From: Phallusia mammillata
Lineage: Eukaryota > Chordata > Ascidiacea > Phlebobranchia > Ascidiidae
Assembly: GCA_003260075.1 (NCBI GenBank)
Contig: QLIY01000062.1
Span: forward strand, 62,001 to 126,000
Reading direction: 5' to 3'
DNA: 64,000 nt
Below are positions 34,340 through 49,300 of the stretch, in pieces. A program made the translations under genes and the position numbers. The notes under the pieces are model-generated. The model saw only the letters and a program-made list of their open reading frames with translations. It had not been told where the DNA came from and did not search any database. Positions within the stretch are counted from its first letter, which is position 1, and each line of letters starts with the position of its first letter.

Positions 34340-37300
34340 AATCAAATTTAAACGTTACCTGTTCACTTTTTCCTTGTCGGTAGAGATTTGCGTGTTTTTC
34401 GTCTCAATCTCTTTTTTGAGGTCTTTGATCTGTTCGTTAAGTCGAGTCACATCGCTGTTTGCCAACTGCAGGAGAAATATATCTTGGTTACATTCCGAAA
34501 AAAAGGGATTATAAATAGGGATACGAATACGAAACTGTGAAAACGAGGTGATTTTTGTGAATTGCTTTCAACCAGTGTTACTAAAACGAAACAAAGTTGG
34601 CTCCCCTAAAATTATTTTGGGTCGCTTTTTTGTAATAGAGAAATCTTAACTTAGATTCGTAGCGTTTTTTTTCCACGGCTTTTAAACTGTTGAGTAATAG
34701 TAATTTTATGACAATTATCTTTGACGTCACAAGGGATGATTTTGTTTGTGACGTCAGACATAAAAAAACCGACTACCAACCTTCAGTTTACTCTCCATGT
34801 ATTTGTAATCGGCGTCCGAATGTTTCTGCGGCTCTGGATGTGCACTTTTCGCCTCTTCCAAATCCCGGAGCGTCTCATCCCGCTCCCGCTGAAGGATTTC
34901 TGCTTCCCGGCTCATCCGCTGAATTTGCTGCGCGGTCACGTGGGCACGATAAGTTTGATAACAATAATTTTCTGTTGCTTCGTTTTATCGTTAAAAGGGG
35001 GGGGGGCACGTCTTTTCAACTGTTGCGTAATAGTAATTTCATGACAACTTTCTTTGACGTCACAATGGATGATTTTGTTCGTGACGTCATACGTAAAACA
35101 ACCAACTACCAACCTTCAGTTTACTCTCCATATATTTGTAATCGGCGTCCGAATGTTTCTGCGGCTCTGGATGTGCACTTTTTGCTTCTTCCAAATCCCG
35201 GAGCGTCTCATCCCGCTCCCGCTGAAGGATCTCTGCTTCCCGGCTCATCCGCTGAACTTGCTGCGCGGTCACGTGGACACAATAAGTTTGATAACAATAA
35301 TTTTCTGTTGCTTCGTTTTATCGTTAAAATTGTCTATTGTTGTCTAGGGATATGTCTACCATAGACCATAAGAATACTTCTTAGGTGATTTTGAAATGGT
35401 ACTAAGGCAATAAGGTAAACATTCAAGTGTAATTTTTGTTTAAAGTACTAAACATCTCATGGTGACAATTGTTGCAGATGAATTTGTGCCGAAAAAATGA
35501 TTTTGTCGTCCCGCGTTTTGGTTAAAATTTAGCGTTTCCGCAGGCAGTACCCAATGTTTAAACCTATAAGGTCTTATCAATGCAACTGGTGACAATATAT
35601 TGGTCGTTTGGGATAATATAACCGGACTATAGTACTTCAGTTTGTTGGAACGTACAGGCTAAACAGATTTCGCTTAAACCTGTGCAAAACTACAACAACT
35701 TTGAACTGATTCTTCTGAAAACAACTAACCAGCTGGTTTAAACAGAGTGAGAATGTCAACTTTAGCAAATTAAAGCTATCCAAAAACTTACTTGCTTCGC
35801 TGCCTTGAGTTTGTTTTGACACGATGTGATTTCCGTTTGAAGATCCTCGTTTCTTTCTTTTTCATCATTCATCTGCAATTAATAAACAAAAATGTGCAAA
35901 AAAGTCAATAGGTTTTCCTTCCCAAAATACTACAGAAGTATTCAGTTCGACAATACTTGGTATCTAAGCGATACATCTTTCTTACCTTCTTCAGTGCATT
36001 TTGCTTGGCTGTTCTCAACGACTGACACTGAGTCTGCAGCGAGGCTAGCCTATGACGTAATGTCGGGAGCATGCCCTGTCCGTGGCGTGACGTCACTCGT
36101 TTGCTGGATACCTTACCCGTTTTTCGACCACCTGCAAAAAATGAATTGTGTTTTATAACCGTTTTGTGCCAGTCCCCTGCTGTATTCACCCTACGTGGTG
36201 CTGTAAGAACAATTGTGTTGGGTAGCATACTGGTGAAGACGCCCCAAATATAATTATAAACGCTAATGTAGTGCATTCGGCTTTGAAAAATGTGCCAAAC
36301 CACTGCAAAATTTGTATTTGGCACCGCGCTGCGTTAAAAAGTGGCGTTTGTTCTGAATATTGTGACGTCATATATACATGTCGTAACGACACATTAATGG
36401 TGTATTGATTTTTCTTCAAATCTATAGCACTGCTGAATTAGTTTCTCTTTAGAAAAGAGCATCAATATAATGAAACCTTAAGTGTTTCAAATTTACACTT
36501 TCTATGAACAAACTACACAACTGAAGTCTTGACTAGTGATGCCGTTTTCCAATGCTTCGGTTTCGGTCTGAACTTTTCCAAAAACTTGGTCAAAACCGAA
36601 CCTTTTGATTGTATGAAATTAATGCCTCGAATGACAATATCGCCAACATAAAACATCATAAACTATCTAATTGTTGCATCTAAAAAAATCGAACAATTTT
36701 GTCTGCAAAATACTAGAACTTAAGTGAAGCTTATACGCATTGTGAAAGTGATTTTGACACCGAGTATACTCAGGTGTCCTCTTGGTTTAGCGCAGGTAGA
36801 ATCATAACCAACACAAGAAAAGGGCAATCTGGGTAATTAAAGTGCTACCAACCCGTTTGAAGCGGTTCGTCGACCAGCGTGTCGTCTTCATCAGCATCTT
36901 CGTCTGCAGAAAGAAATAACATTCAAACGTGCTTTAGTTTTAATACGACACACAGTTTATTGAACTTAAAAACCCTTTTCAGTTAAAGATAGGGCTAAAG
37001 TTCTGCTTGGTTGACCGCCGAGCATCTCATGATATTCGAAATTTTATAATGTTACCCATTTTTGGGCTGTAACTCGGAGTTCCAATCCAACTTATATGTT
37101 ACGTCACAACATTATCCCCCCCAATATGGTGCAAAAAAAATTTGTTCTGGCTACGTCACTACCGCACACATTTACCACAAAAAATCTTTCCATTTTTTTG
37201 ATATTTTTCCACTTTTCCTTTTAAATAAAAAAATAAAATATAGACAAACCGGTCAATTATAGACAGAAAACGTTTGGTGATTTCCAGTTCAAACTACAAC

Positions 37301-40300
37301 TTTTTTAAACCATTACCAATTTTAACATAATGTTCCGTAGCGTTTAGTTTTTATCTATGAGAAGAAACAACATGAGTTTACCTCTTAATTGACCTTTGTT
37401 CCTCCTCGATGCTCTCACTATACTTTGACCGAGACTGCTGGCGTCCGATCTTCCGATCTCCTCCTCATCGACAGCGGTCGTGTCTTCACTCATGGTTGTC
37501 GTGGAAACCGGATCAAGGTCCTCCATGTTAAAGTCTTCTCCGAAAGCAGCTCGCATTTCGCTTATTGACTTGTTGAGAAACTTCTGATGCTGCAAAGATC
37601 AAAAATAATGAAAACATAATAGCGCCAAGCATATCAATGATAACTAAGCTGGAGAAAGTACACACTGTTTCGACCTATAAAGTCTCATTAGTGCAGCTGG
37701 TGACAAGACATATTGTCGAGTGTAGCCATCTAACGGCACTCCAGTTTGTTGGAAGTAACAGGCTAAAAACCCATGCCTCACCTATTCTGATCGATGCCGC
37801 AACTGGGCATTAAATACAGAGGAACTGGTTCGCAATGGCAAACCAATTGCAATAAAAATAGATTGCACAAAAAGATTTGATATTTTACTGTTTGATTTTG
37901 AAAGTCGAAAACCAGTCGAAACCGTTCAATCATACAAACCCGAACCCGAAAGTATAAGCCCGAAGCCCGGCCCGAACCCGAAACGTTTATGAGAAGCCCG
38001 TTTAGGCCCGAAATTTTGATTGACAGGCCTATCCACGAAAGCCTTGCAACAAAGGATAAGAAAGATAAAAGAGAAAGACAGCAAACACAATGAACGATAG
38101 TAGACAATGGCGTAAACAATACGTTTTAGAGTAGGGTGGGCATTAGGTCAAAGCCAGAGAATTGTTGCTTAGCTGAGTGATTTTATTTTTAAAAACATCG
38201 CGGACACGGAACGTAAAGTCAGGCCCGTTTTCACACAAATACCTAAACCCGAACCCGACCCAACTTGCAACTCTGCACCCAACGGTTCGTCTTTTGAAAA
38301 GTGTTTAATAGTTCGCCGGAGCACCAAGCATTACGCTCTAATGTTCGGCGGTCGGCAAATTACGTTTAAACTAGAAGGGTGGCTTAGCACATTTTGTTGT
38401 TGCATTTACACTATAACCTATTTTAAAACATTAATATATATTTCCTATGCTTATTTTGTATTGGGTCCCATATTAGCCATCGTCTTTTATAACCTTAGTC
38501 GTTTCTGCAGGCAAAAACTCATGGGTCCCCACACATGCAAAGTTGAAAATAATGCAATTCAAGAGATAACCATGAGAAAGTCGGGTGTTGTAAGGTAAAA
38601 CACAGTGATCGGCACTGGGCTTAAATAATAATACTATGTAGAATACAAACTATAAAATTAGATTCACCCCAGATATTGTTTGAAGTATGTCCTATTTAAC
38701 GTTTTAAAAAACTGACCCATTTTAGGGGGCTAGTAGGGCAACTAATTGGGTTCGACACACAAACTAAAAAATATATAAAAACCACAATGACTCAATCAAT
38801 ACTACTGCAAAATTACAGCCCAATCCGCCATTGTTTAAAATTTCGACCACTAGAGGTGTTGCGCAAAACTGCCATGGCGCAAAAACGCAAGCAAAATGCC
38901 CCAATGAGTAACATACAACTGGTTGCCCTTGTAATACTATTGAGCAACAGAAATCTTTCGTTTGTGGTGCCAAGTAACACACAAATACGTTTTACACTTT
39001 AGGGGCTTGTGGGGTAAATGTTAGGACTACAGGGTTGAACACAACAATCGACACCTATAAATGGCATACTATACAAGAAATCCAAATTTCAGCCAATTCT
39101 GACACTGTTTAAAAACTCACCCATTTTAGGGGGCTAGCGGGGTAAATACTGGGGTTATCAACAAAAACAAAGTGGGATGCACATCTACATAACAATATCT
39201 ACCATCTGTGTAAATTTCAGCCAAATCCATCAAACATTTGATGGAAAAACGAGTCGGACAAACTTTGGGAAGAATAAAAAAGGAAGAAAAAAAAAAGAAA
39301 AAAAACACAAACAATTTGAGTAAAATCAATATGTGTCCCCTTCAGGGAAGGGGACCCATAATTGTGATGACATCACGTATGTATAACGTAACAAAAGTAG
39401 ACGGTTTATTCATTCAATTTTTATTCATTTAAAATTGAGATATTCCTGATTATAGTCTTAAAAGATGTGCGTTTGATTCACAAAAATCAGCAGTTCACAT
39501 GTTGTTTTTCAGATGGTTGACCATTATTACAGCGAAGAAGTAAATACTACTATAATGGACACAATTAGTTTAACATACTTGCTTAGCTGTGTCGCTTTTC
39601 GTGCGCTGGTGTGTCGAACTGGGTTTTCCATTTCGCTTATCAGCTGGCGACAGAGATCGGTCGATGTGACGTAACTCGCCTTGTAGATTCGACAATTCAC
39701 GGGGGGGGGGGGATGACATCACGTATGTATAACGTAACAAAAGTAGACGGTTTATTCATTCAATTTTTATTCATTTAAAATTGAGATATTCCTGATTATA
39801 GTCTTAAAAGATGTGCGTTTGATTCACAAAAATCAGCAGTTCACATGTTGTTTTTCAGATGGTTGACCATTATTACAGCGAAGAAGTAAATACTACTATA
39901 ATGGACACAATTAGTTTAACATACTTGCTTAGCTGTGTCGCTTTTCGTGCGCTGGTGAGTCGAACTGGGTTTTCCATTTCTCTTCTCAGCTGACGACACA
40001 GATCGGTCGATGTGACGTAACTCGCCTTGTAGATTCGACAATTCACGTTTTAAGTCAGTGACGTCAGAACGCAGATCGCTGTTTTCAGACCTACAGAGGG
40101 AAAATATTTTTGCATCGCTAAGTTTCAGCTTATTTAGCTTATTAGATTATCAACAAGGGTTTAAACCAGTAGTTCCGAATTCGTTTTTTTTACCTTAAAG
40201 AAGTATTCTCTGATCGAACTCCAGCGTTTTCAGGGGGGGGGGCAAGTCAGTGACGTCAGAACGCAGATCGCTGTTTTCAGACCTAAAGAGGGAAAATATT

Positions 40301-43300
40301 TTTGCATTGCAAAGTTCAGCTTATTAGATTATCAACAAGAGTTTAAACCAGTGGTTCTGAATTCGTTTTTTTACCTTAAAGAAGTATTCTCTGATCGAAC
40401 TCCAGCGTTTTCAGTACGCAATCCTTGATTTTCAGCCCTCAGTGCCGATACTTCTCTTTCCATTTGCCCTCTGTCGCCATCTAACGACTGGAGTTTTATC
40501 CTTAGCTCTGAGTTTTCCTGTCGCATGGTGGTGCCAGAGTGTCGGACCTCGGTCAAATCGCGTTTGAGCGACTTTATTTCGCCTTTAAGGCTTCTGCAAT
40601 TGTTCAGGGTATTGTTAGTACGTGGGATTTGAGAATTTTACTACTAAAGTTACCAACTAAGACGACACAAAACTAAACTAACGATTTTGTGAAAAATGCC
40701 AAACAACTCCTTTTGGAATAACTCACTTTGAAAAATACAGTAAACCTAGGTTTATCCTGGTAATTTACATAAAGCTTAATTCGGACAAAACTTGAGCTAC
40801 AAACGATTTGTAATGTGGTAAGGCTTGAACTAATGGACATCGGTTAATCCGGACAAATTGTTTGGTCCAAACGGCTCCGGATTAAGCGAGTTTTACTACA
40901 TCCTTTTGCGGCAGTTTCACATAGGTCAAAAACCACTGCTCTTAACACATAACATGGTCTAAGATTGTTTTGGTTCCAACTAAAAAGTTTCAATAGCTTG
41001 TTATCTTTCACCTGTTATCTTCCAGTAGTCGGTCCCGGTCTTTCTTAAGCAGTCTGTTGTCTTCCCCAGCATTTTCCAACCGACGTTCGAGATTCTTTAC
41101 AGCACGATGGGTCGGTTTCGGTGAAGGGGATTTAGTTTTTTTTGGTGTGCTGCTGCGGCGTTCTGTGTAATATAAATGTTCGCTGTATTATCAAATTTAC
41201 TGACACTTCGTATATTCACAAAGGCAAAAGGGTTTGCTTTCCTTACTGATTTTACCAACAAACAGCATACACAGAAAATCAAAATTTAAACTTCTCCATT
41301 TACAAGAAATTATTACGCGCCAGTGAGATGTGTGGTTTTTATGAGGTGTTCGAAAATTTTGGTTTTTGTTATTATAACACATTTTACAAAATGCTTACTA
41401 GGCCGATACCTTGTTTAAAAGCACCTATTCAAGTTTATAGCTTAACTCAAAATCACCATCATAATAATGCTTTATGTAAAGATGTAATAAGGTCATTTTT
41501 TGGAAGCTGATGAGATTCTTGAAGTTACAGACAAAAGTTAATCGCACAAACCGTTTGAATGCATAGGAATTGTAAATCTCAGGTATTACCATTTGTTAGA
41601 AAAAATGGCTGGTTAACCGAACAATTCAGCAAATTGCATATATAAGCTTGGCAAATTGGTTATGCGATTAACCGGATTCGCCTGCATTAAACATATGGAC
41701 CAGACACGTAGTAATCAGAAAACACCGACAAATTGTCCAGTTAATCGCATAATCGGGATAGTTGCATAAACAAGCTTAGCATAGAGATTATGCAATTAAC
41801 CGGATTCGTCTACATTTTGACCAGACAATAAGTATTCAGAAAACACTGACCTTCAGCTCTGGCAGAGGATCGTAACTTTGCTGCCAGCTCCTGTTTTTCG
41901 TTCCGCAGACACATATTTAAATCCTGTATGGTAGCGCGGTCCATGGTAACCTGAACACGAAGATTGTCCAATTCCTCTTCTAGTGACATTCTGAATTAAA
42001 CAGGCATGCTGTTAGGTCAGTGTTCCTCAAACTTTTCAATTTTGGAGGGCGCACCTTTGGCAGTGCTCAACCACACGAAAATTCTGTAGATTTTTGAAAC
42101 CAACGTAGTCTATTGTGTGCGCTAGCCGCGTTGCAGAAAGCAGTTTCTCCCCTTTTTAAGCAGCAGTACACTAATAAATTACCTACATATATATAAGCTG
42201 AAGCTGCCAGGCATTAGGGATGCGCCGAGCCGAGCCAGAACCCGAGTACTCGGTACCGAGCATCGCAGTTTTTAATGCTCGGTGCTCGGCCGAGCAGTTG
42301 CACAAACTGACCCGAGCGTTAAATTTGCATATTCATGCACTTCTAACATATGTAACTAGTGTTCTAAAGGGTGTCTTTAAACAAAAACGAATGATTTTTC
42401 AAATGCACGAGATGGTGGAAAACGCGTACTTTATGGGCATGTACAGCTTAATAAAACACCGCCGGTGACGTAAGAGGCCTTGTAGAGCTAAAACGTAGAA
42501 AGGGGATTTTTTGTGACGTNTCTCACATTGACATTAGTCACTGAGCGTGCTCGGCCGAGCACCGAGCATTAAAGTGAGATGCTCGGTGCTCGACCAAACA
42601 GTACATTTGCAGTTTTGGCACATCCCTACCAGGCATTATATCAACTTTATAGAGCTACTTTGGCAATTGCATTTTTGTAACAGCGTTTCGACGTCCTATA
42701 CAGGTATTCATCAAGGTAAATAACACTAAATGCGAGTAGAATAAATAAAGGATAAAAACAATTAAACGCAAAAGAAAAAAAAATGAAGCAGGATTAACGG
42801 CCTTTTTTGAATTCAGTGGTGTTTGTTGTGAGTTATTCAATAAATACTAAACCACACTTCACTTTTTTTACAAATGGACCAAAACACCCTTTGTGCTAAC
42901 AGCCTATTTCGTGGGGGGGGGGCGTCCCATCACTACTATTTCGTCTCCCCTGAGTTGGTACTTCGTAATCACAGCTAGGGGATTACACCGACCTCTGTTT
43001 AAAAAAACCTACCTACGATGCAAAAATCAAGGGGGGGGGGCTCCCCTGAGTTGGTACTTCGTAATCACAGCTAGGGGCTTACACCGACCTCTGTTTAAAA
43101 AAACCTACCTACGATGCAAAAATCAATGTTGTTTTACCATATGGAGCATAAAAAAAACTAATTCGAATTTGTAGCAACTGACCTTTCTTGTGCTAACATC
43201 TTGTTTTCTCGCTTATAGTAGGCGAGATCATTCCACACAGTGTCCGAATTTTCCTGTCGCAAATCTCGTCGGTCTGATTTCACAGGACGATTTCTCTTCT

Positions 43301-46300
43301 TTCGCGGTGACAAATCCTGTGCACTGCCGCTCTTTAGAGATCTAAACAAGAATCAATGATTGACAAAAACAACCAATGGTCAAGGCTCGAGTACTACGTG
43401 CTAAGTTTTACTTTACTTTTTCAAAACACGTAAACAGACACGAACAAGTGCATCTACTTACTTATAATCGCTCTGAAGATTTCTGAGTCTTTCTAACCTT
43501 CTGTTATGGGCTTGTTGAATTTCTCGAACCTCGTCACGCTACAACAAAAAACCCCAACTAATTTAGGCTTAAATCATAAGACGTAAAAAAACATATAAAA
43601 AGCGTCAAGCCAATCAATTGTAAACTAGTTTCCTCCTTAGTTTATGCTCGGTAGTGACATCGAACAGAATTGGCAATGCGTGGTTTTTCATCCTGTTACT
43701 GCCAACAAACTTGAAGTGTCGTTAGATGGTTGCACTGGTCAACACGGCCTATGTCTTGTCACCAGCTGCGCAGGTAATAAGGCCATATAGTTTGAAACAC
43801 AGCGCACTGTCGGCACTTTACATATTACCCACGTTAGGTAATGATCGTATTGCTAGATTTTGGTCTACATATAGTTAGGAAGGCAATAGATTCTGACATA
43901 AAAAAGCGCTAATATTGCTTGCTGCGATTTGAAAATTATTGTTTATGCCTACAATTTCTTAATTCGGGATTAATTCGAGTGCGCTTCTTGAGGTGCGTGG
44001 TTTTACTATCTTGTAAATTTAGAAGCAAATTTATCTTCAAAACTTTTTAGTCGAACAAAAATGGTTCAAAAGCTTTGGTTTGCAGGAGTGGTTCCCAAAC
44101 TGTGGGTAATTGTTTTTATCATTGTGCCAAATAGCTGTTTGAAGTTTAAACTTTTTGTATTGTATGAATAAATGAGCTGCCATGGGGGGGGGGGATATGT
44201 GTTTATTCACCAAGCGAAATAAATTCTCAACACAAGTTGTTAAGGAATTTAACAGATTGACAATGACGTAATATCAAGATTTTTTTGAGTTGTTTTATTT
44301 ACCTTGAATTCGGGGGGGGGGACATGTGATGTATGTTTATTCACCAAGCGAAATAAATTCTTAACACAAGTTGTTAAGGAATTTAACAGATTGACAGTGA
44401 CGTAATATCAAGATTTTTTTGAGTTGTTTTATTTACCTTGAATTCAAGGAGTCGTTTAGTTTCTTCTAGACGGGTTTCAGTAGCTTTCAACCTTTTTTGC
44501 ATAGTGGTGAGCTCTTTCGTATGACGATGTGGGGAATACGAACGGGATCGTGGAACCTAAATTACAGACAAACCTCTTGTAGTAACATAACACCAATGTG
44601 TTTGTATTTGTTTTTACTCAAATTATATTATTACTATTATTGTTGTAATTCATTTTTGAGGGTGATGGGGGGGGGGTGAACGGGATCGTGGAATCTAAAA
44701 ACACAAACAAACTTCTTGTAAGGTACCTGAAGGTATATAGGCCCGGAAGGTAATAAGGCCCACGGGGGGGGGGCATAACACCAATGTGTTTTGTATTAGT
44801 TTTTACACAAATTATATTATTACTATTATTGTTGTAATTCATTTTTGAGGGTGATTTGCATTAAGGCAGTCGTTCCGAATCTTTTTCGACAAATTCCATC
44901 CTTAACAATTTAAAACATTTTCATTTCTTCCTAATATACTACATAGTAGATGTTAAACCATTCAAAGGTTTGAAATTGGGTATTTTATAGGTCATATTCC
45001 CAGAGCTAAAGTGTTTATTTACAAACGACACTTAAAAATTTAAGTAAATTCCGCCGCCCAAGTTTTAAAATTCCTTCCTGGGGGGGGGGTATTTGAAATT
45101 GGGTATTTTATAGGTCATATTCCCAGAGCTAAAGTGTCTATTTACAAACGACATGTAAAAATTTAAGTAAATTCCGCCGCCCAAGTTTTTAAATTCCTTC
45201 CTTTCAAGTTAACCACTGCTCTAGGATTTTTATTTGTAAAATTGCTTTGCAAATACAAAGCATTATTTAGCAAAACAGACAGTGGAGATTTATATCTCTA
45301 CAGAATACAAACACAGCATCACATATTACCATGGTGCCAATATGAACAGTTGCATTCCCAAACGAAACTTAGCAACTTACATTATGCTGCACACCCCTCT
45401 CAATGATGGGCGAGAACGTCTGTTCAGCTTCATATGGTGAATTCGATCGTCTAAATGTGTTGTAAATAATTTATAAATGCAGACACAACCACAGTTTGAC
45501 CTGAACCACAGGTAATGTGGTTGTTAAACACTATTGAAATCTAGTAAATTATTTAGTAAACCTTAAAGTTTTAATGTAATAACCAAAGTTTTTAAATTGC
45601 CAAAATCCCTACTCTTTTAGAGATTTCTGTTTATCTGCACATGTTTACCTGTCTTTTCACATTTTTAACTGCTGTTACTGGTTTTACTTACTGCTTGGGT
45701 TTTACTTATCATTACAGAAGAACATAAGGATTGTCGAAATGTTATTTGAAAAAATATATATATTGGCTTCTATGTTTTTTGTCAGAATTTTTGAAACTGT
45801 GAATTCTGTACCTTAGATTTTAGTTTGTATTACAACTCATGTTTAACCAGCAGCACGACTAAGATTTACTAGAGGTCCTGTAGTACCAGTTAGATCTTAT
45901 TTACTAAATAATACCAAAGAAGACACATTTTCGGTCTCACATTTAAGTAGTTTAGTTGTGAGTCTGGTTTATGGGTCTGTTTTAAGTTTTACTTTTACAA
46001 TGGTTTTGAAACACTGTGGAGTTGGACATGATATTTTATATTTCCAAAAACAACATTACCTGTGTGCATTGTTTCTTAACCTTTTTCGCAGTTGATCAAT
46101 TTCTTGCTGTTGTGAGGTGATGTGATCTTGCAAGTCATCATAATCATATTTCTGAAACAAGATGACAATTCATCTATTTTCGGCCCAATTCAAAAAGTTG
46201 GCACAACAAATATAATTCAGCACTCACATAACTGTGCAAAAAACATTGCAAGGTTGTTTAACTTAAAAACCAACATTTTAAGTTAACGCTAGAAACCAGT

Positions 46301-49300
46301 TGTAGCTCACATGCAAAAGCATTTAACAGCCAACTAATGTTTTTTTATTATTTTAGTAGTATAGTGTATATAATCCGATGATAGTAGTAAAATTAGTAAA
46401 AAAAAAGTAAAAAATATAATAAAAAAAATAAAATTATAGTAAAAAAAATATAATAAACGTGACTTTAGGAAAATCTAAGGACAAACCCTATCCCTCCTGG
46501 AAACCATCTCAATTGACTTTTTCAATTCCTTTTCGGTGGACTGGATTACGTTTTCTTGAACTTGTACACGTTGTTTTAAATCTGTATATTCAGTTTGCAA
46601 TTTTGCATGGGCTTCTTTCAGATTTGCATAGTCTCTGTTCAAAAAAACTTTAATATTCTAAATTTTTTTCTTAAAGACTGCAATTATTAATAAAACAAAG
46701 CAAAAGCTAGTGCCACATTATTTTAACACCAAAATATGCAAAAAATTTGAATTGTACCATAAAGTATACATTTGCAAGATTTGAAGTTCAAAGTTAACAA
46801 AAAATACAACAAAACCTAATATCTACTATACATAAGCTTTATTTGGAGGGCCTTATCAAGGCTAAGTTGTGGACAAAGGGGGGGGGGACCATAAAGTATA
46901 CATTTGCAAGAAGTTCAAAGTTAACAAAAAATACAACAAAACCTAATATCTACTACACATAAGCTTTATTTGGAGGGCCTTATCAAGGCTAAGTTGTGGA
47001 CAAAACACTTGTTGTAAGTTGAAATTACCTGGTTATGTCATCATACATAGACTGTAAAGAGTAAGTGCCATTTTTATGAGCTTCCTGTTGCTCCTTCAAA
47101 ACCTTCTGTGTGCTGTTATGAAGTTCTTGTAACTAAATGTATTGGTAGTTTATTAGTAATTTGGTAACATGTCCAGTTTAGGTAAATATATATTTGTTTA
47201 TTTTTGCAACTCTCTCTTTAAAACAACTATGAAAATCAGATGTTACAAACAAATAATTTACATGTAGCAAGATTTAATTGCAGATAACTAGAACCAATTA
47301 TAACACAAAAGTACATGATTGCACCTACTTAGATGAAGCAACTTGATTGCATTTTATTGTTAGTAAGTTACTTTGTTATTAAAGAGACAGTTTATTGTAT
47401 TTCACCTATTTCTTGGTCTACGGTCAGTGGTTCTCAAATTTTTAAAGATTACAAAGTAATTGGTTTCGTGGCACCCTTTAAAGGCCAATAACACAAAAAG
47501 TTCTTGAAAAACTTATAAAGTAACTTTATTGTGGGGAGTGAGTTTCTTTTTTATGACAAATAATAAAAAAATGAGCTAGTAAATGTTTTTTTATATTTTG
47601 TTACGTTCTAAAACAAAAGAAGGTATTTGTACTTAAAAATATGGTGAATATTTCGTGACACACTTGTAAATCTCGCATGGCGCACTAAATTCACATACTA
47701 CATATTTATATGTACTGCATTTAAATTAATCATTATAACCAAGATCAAAAATAATTTGACAGTATCAAAAATACCTGAAGAATAAGTTGTTTCTGTTGGT
47801 GACAATGGTTTTTCAGTTGTTCGTATGATTCTTTTAGCTCCTTTACTGGGGGGGGGGTGAGCTGTTTTTTTTTTATTTTGTTATGTTCTAAAACAAAAGA
47901 AGGTATTTGTACTTAAAAATATGGTGAATATTTCATGACACACTTGTAAATCTCGCATGGCGCACTAAATTCACATCCTACATATTTATATGTACTGCAT
48001 TAAAATTTAATCATTATAACCAAGATCAAACATAATTTAACAGTATCAAAAATACCTGAAGAATAAGTTGTTTTTGTTGATGACAATGGTTTTTCAGTTG
48101 TTCGTATGATTCTTTTAGCTCCTTTACTTTGCTTTCCTGTTTTCTACGACTTTCTTTCACTTGTTTAAGTTTCTCACGTTCAGCTTTAAATTCTTCAATC
48201 TCATTGGAAAGTTGCAATTTCTAACAAAAAAATATTGCATCAGCTATAAAAATAAACTTAACTATCTTTTTTAACTTTTGGGGTATTTGTAGTTTAAAAA
48301 TCCATTATTAAACGCTAGTTGCTGTCTTTAAACCCTAACAATGTACACTTCAGAAAAGTAACTACAGTTGAAATGAACAAAATGAAAAACAAAACTTTTG
48401 TGTTATTTGTATTTTGTAAATCCTTAATTAAATTCCAGACGCTGTTTTCAAACCCTAACTGCCAGAAGTCAATGTACACTTCAGAAAAGTAACTACAGTT
48501 GAATTAAACAAATTGAAAAAAAAAACTTTTTCTTGGAAGACTGACACAGGGAAAAGGCACTCTAAAAAATCCTGCTGTTGTCTTTTTAATCCAGAGAGCA
48601 AAGCAAACAATGGCAGGAGGCTTTGCAAAGAAAACCGCCAGCTCAAGTATTAGCACTCCACTATAGAATCTCCCTATTTCTGGTTAAGGCAGAAGCTTCC
48701 TGACATGTCTTAGTGTACTAAATCAAACCAGAAGGATTTGAAAATCAACATTGCCAAACTGTTTGAATTGAAAAGGAAAAAAAAGCATAAACAAGCTTTA
48801 GAGCTTAGATCCTTTTCATATGAATAGGTTGGGACTATTTACTGTAAACATAATGTCTCTTTTGTTTAAGCTTGGAAAAAAAGCGTGAGGGCCCCTTTTT
48901 AGTCGATTGATTTCAACACATCTAGTTTTACATGACAACTGGCCAAACATGTAAACATAGAAATAAACATTAATCTAAGCTCAGTCACACTTATTAAATG
49001 TTATTGCAATGAAATATAGTCTATGTAAGAGCAATAAATACTGGGTCAAGTTTTGAAATTCATTATTATTTTTTTGTATATTTTTATGATGCCTAGCCAA
49101 AAATATTTTATTCACATGTTTTGTAGCATGGAACAGACAAAATTTGTAAATTTTGCACAAATGGAAATAAAAAAATATTTTTTACAAAATGCATTTTTTT
49201 ATGCAACCCTTTAAGTTCTCCTCTTAGTGGTAAAACATAAATGTATAAATCCAAACTGACCTCTTCAGTGAGCCTAGAAAGCACCCGATCTCTGTCCTTC

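Noticed and set aside
31449..34465. True tandem exon duplication in CNTLN giving a longer protein
   Set aside because: Every duplicate block is bounded by a quantised G run, includes intron sequence, and differs like an allele; the protein family has one copy.
34690..35364. A 224-codon plus-strand frame with two internal repeats
   Set aside because: It is the antisense shadow of the duplicated CNTLN exon joined through G10.
38690..39370. A CRISPR-like or satellite array
   Set aside because: Units are few, irregular and diverged, and the genome is clearly that of an animal.
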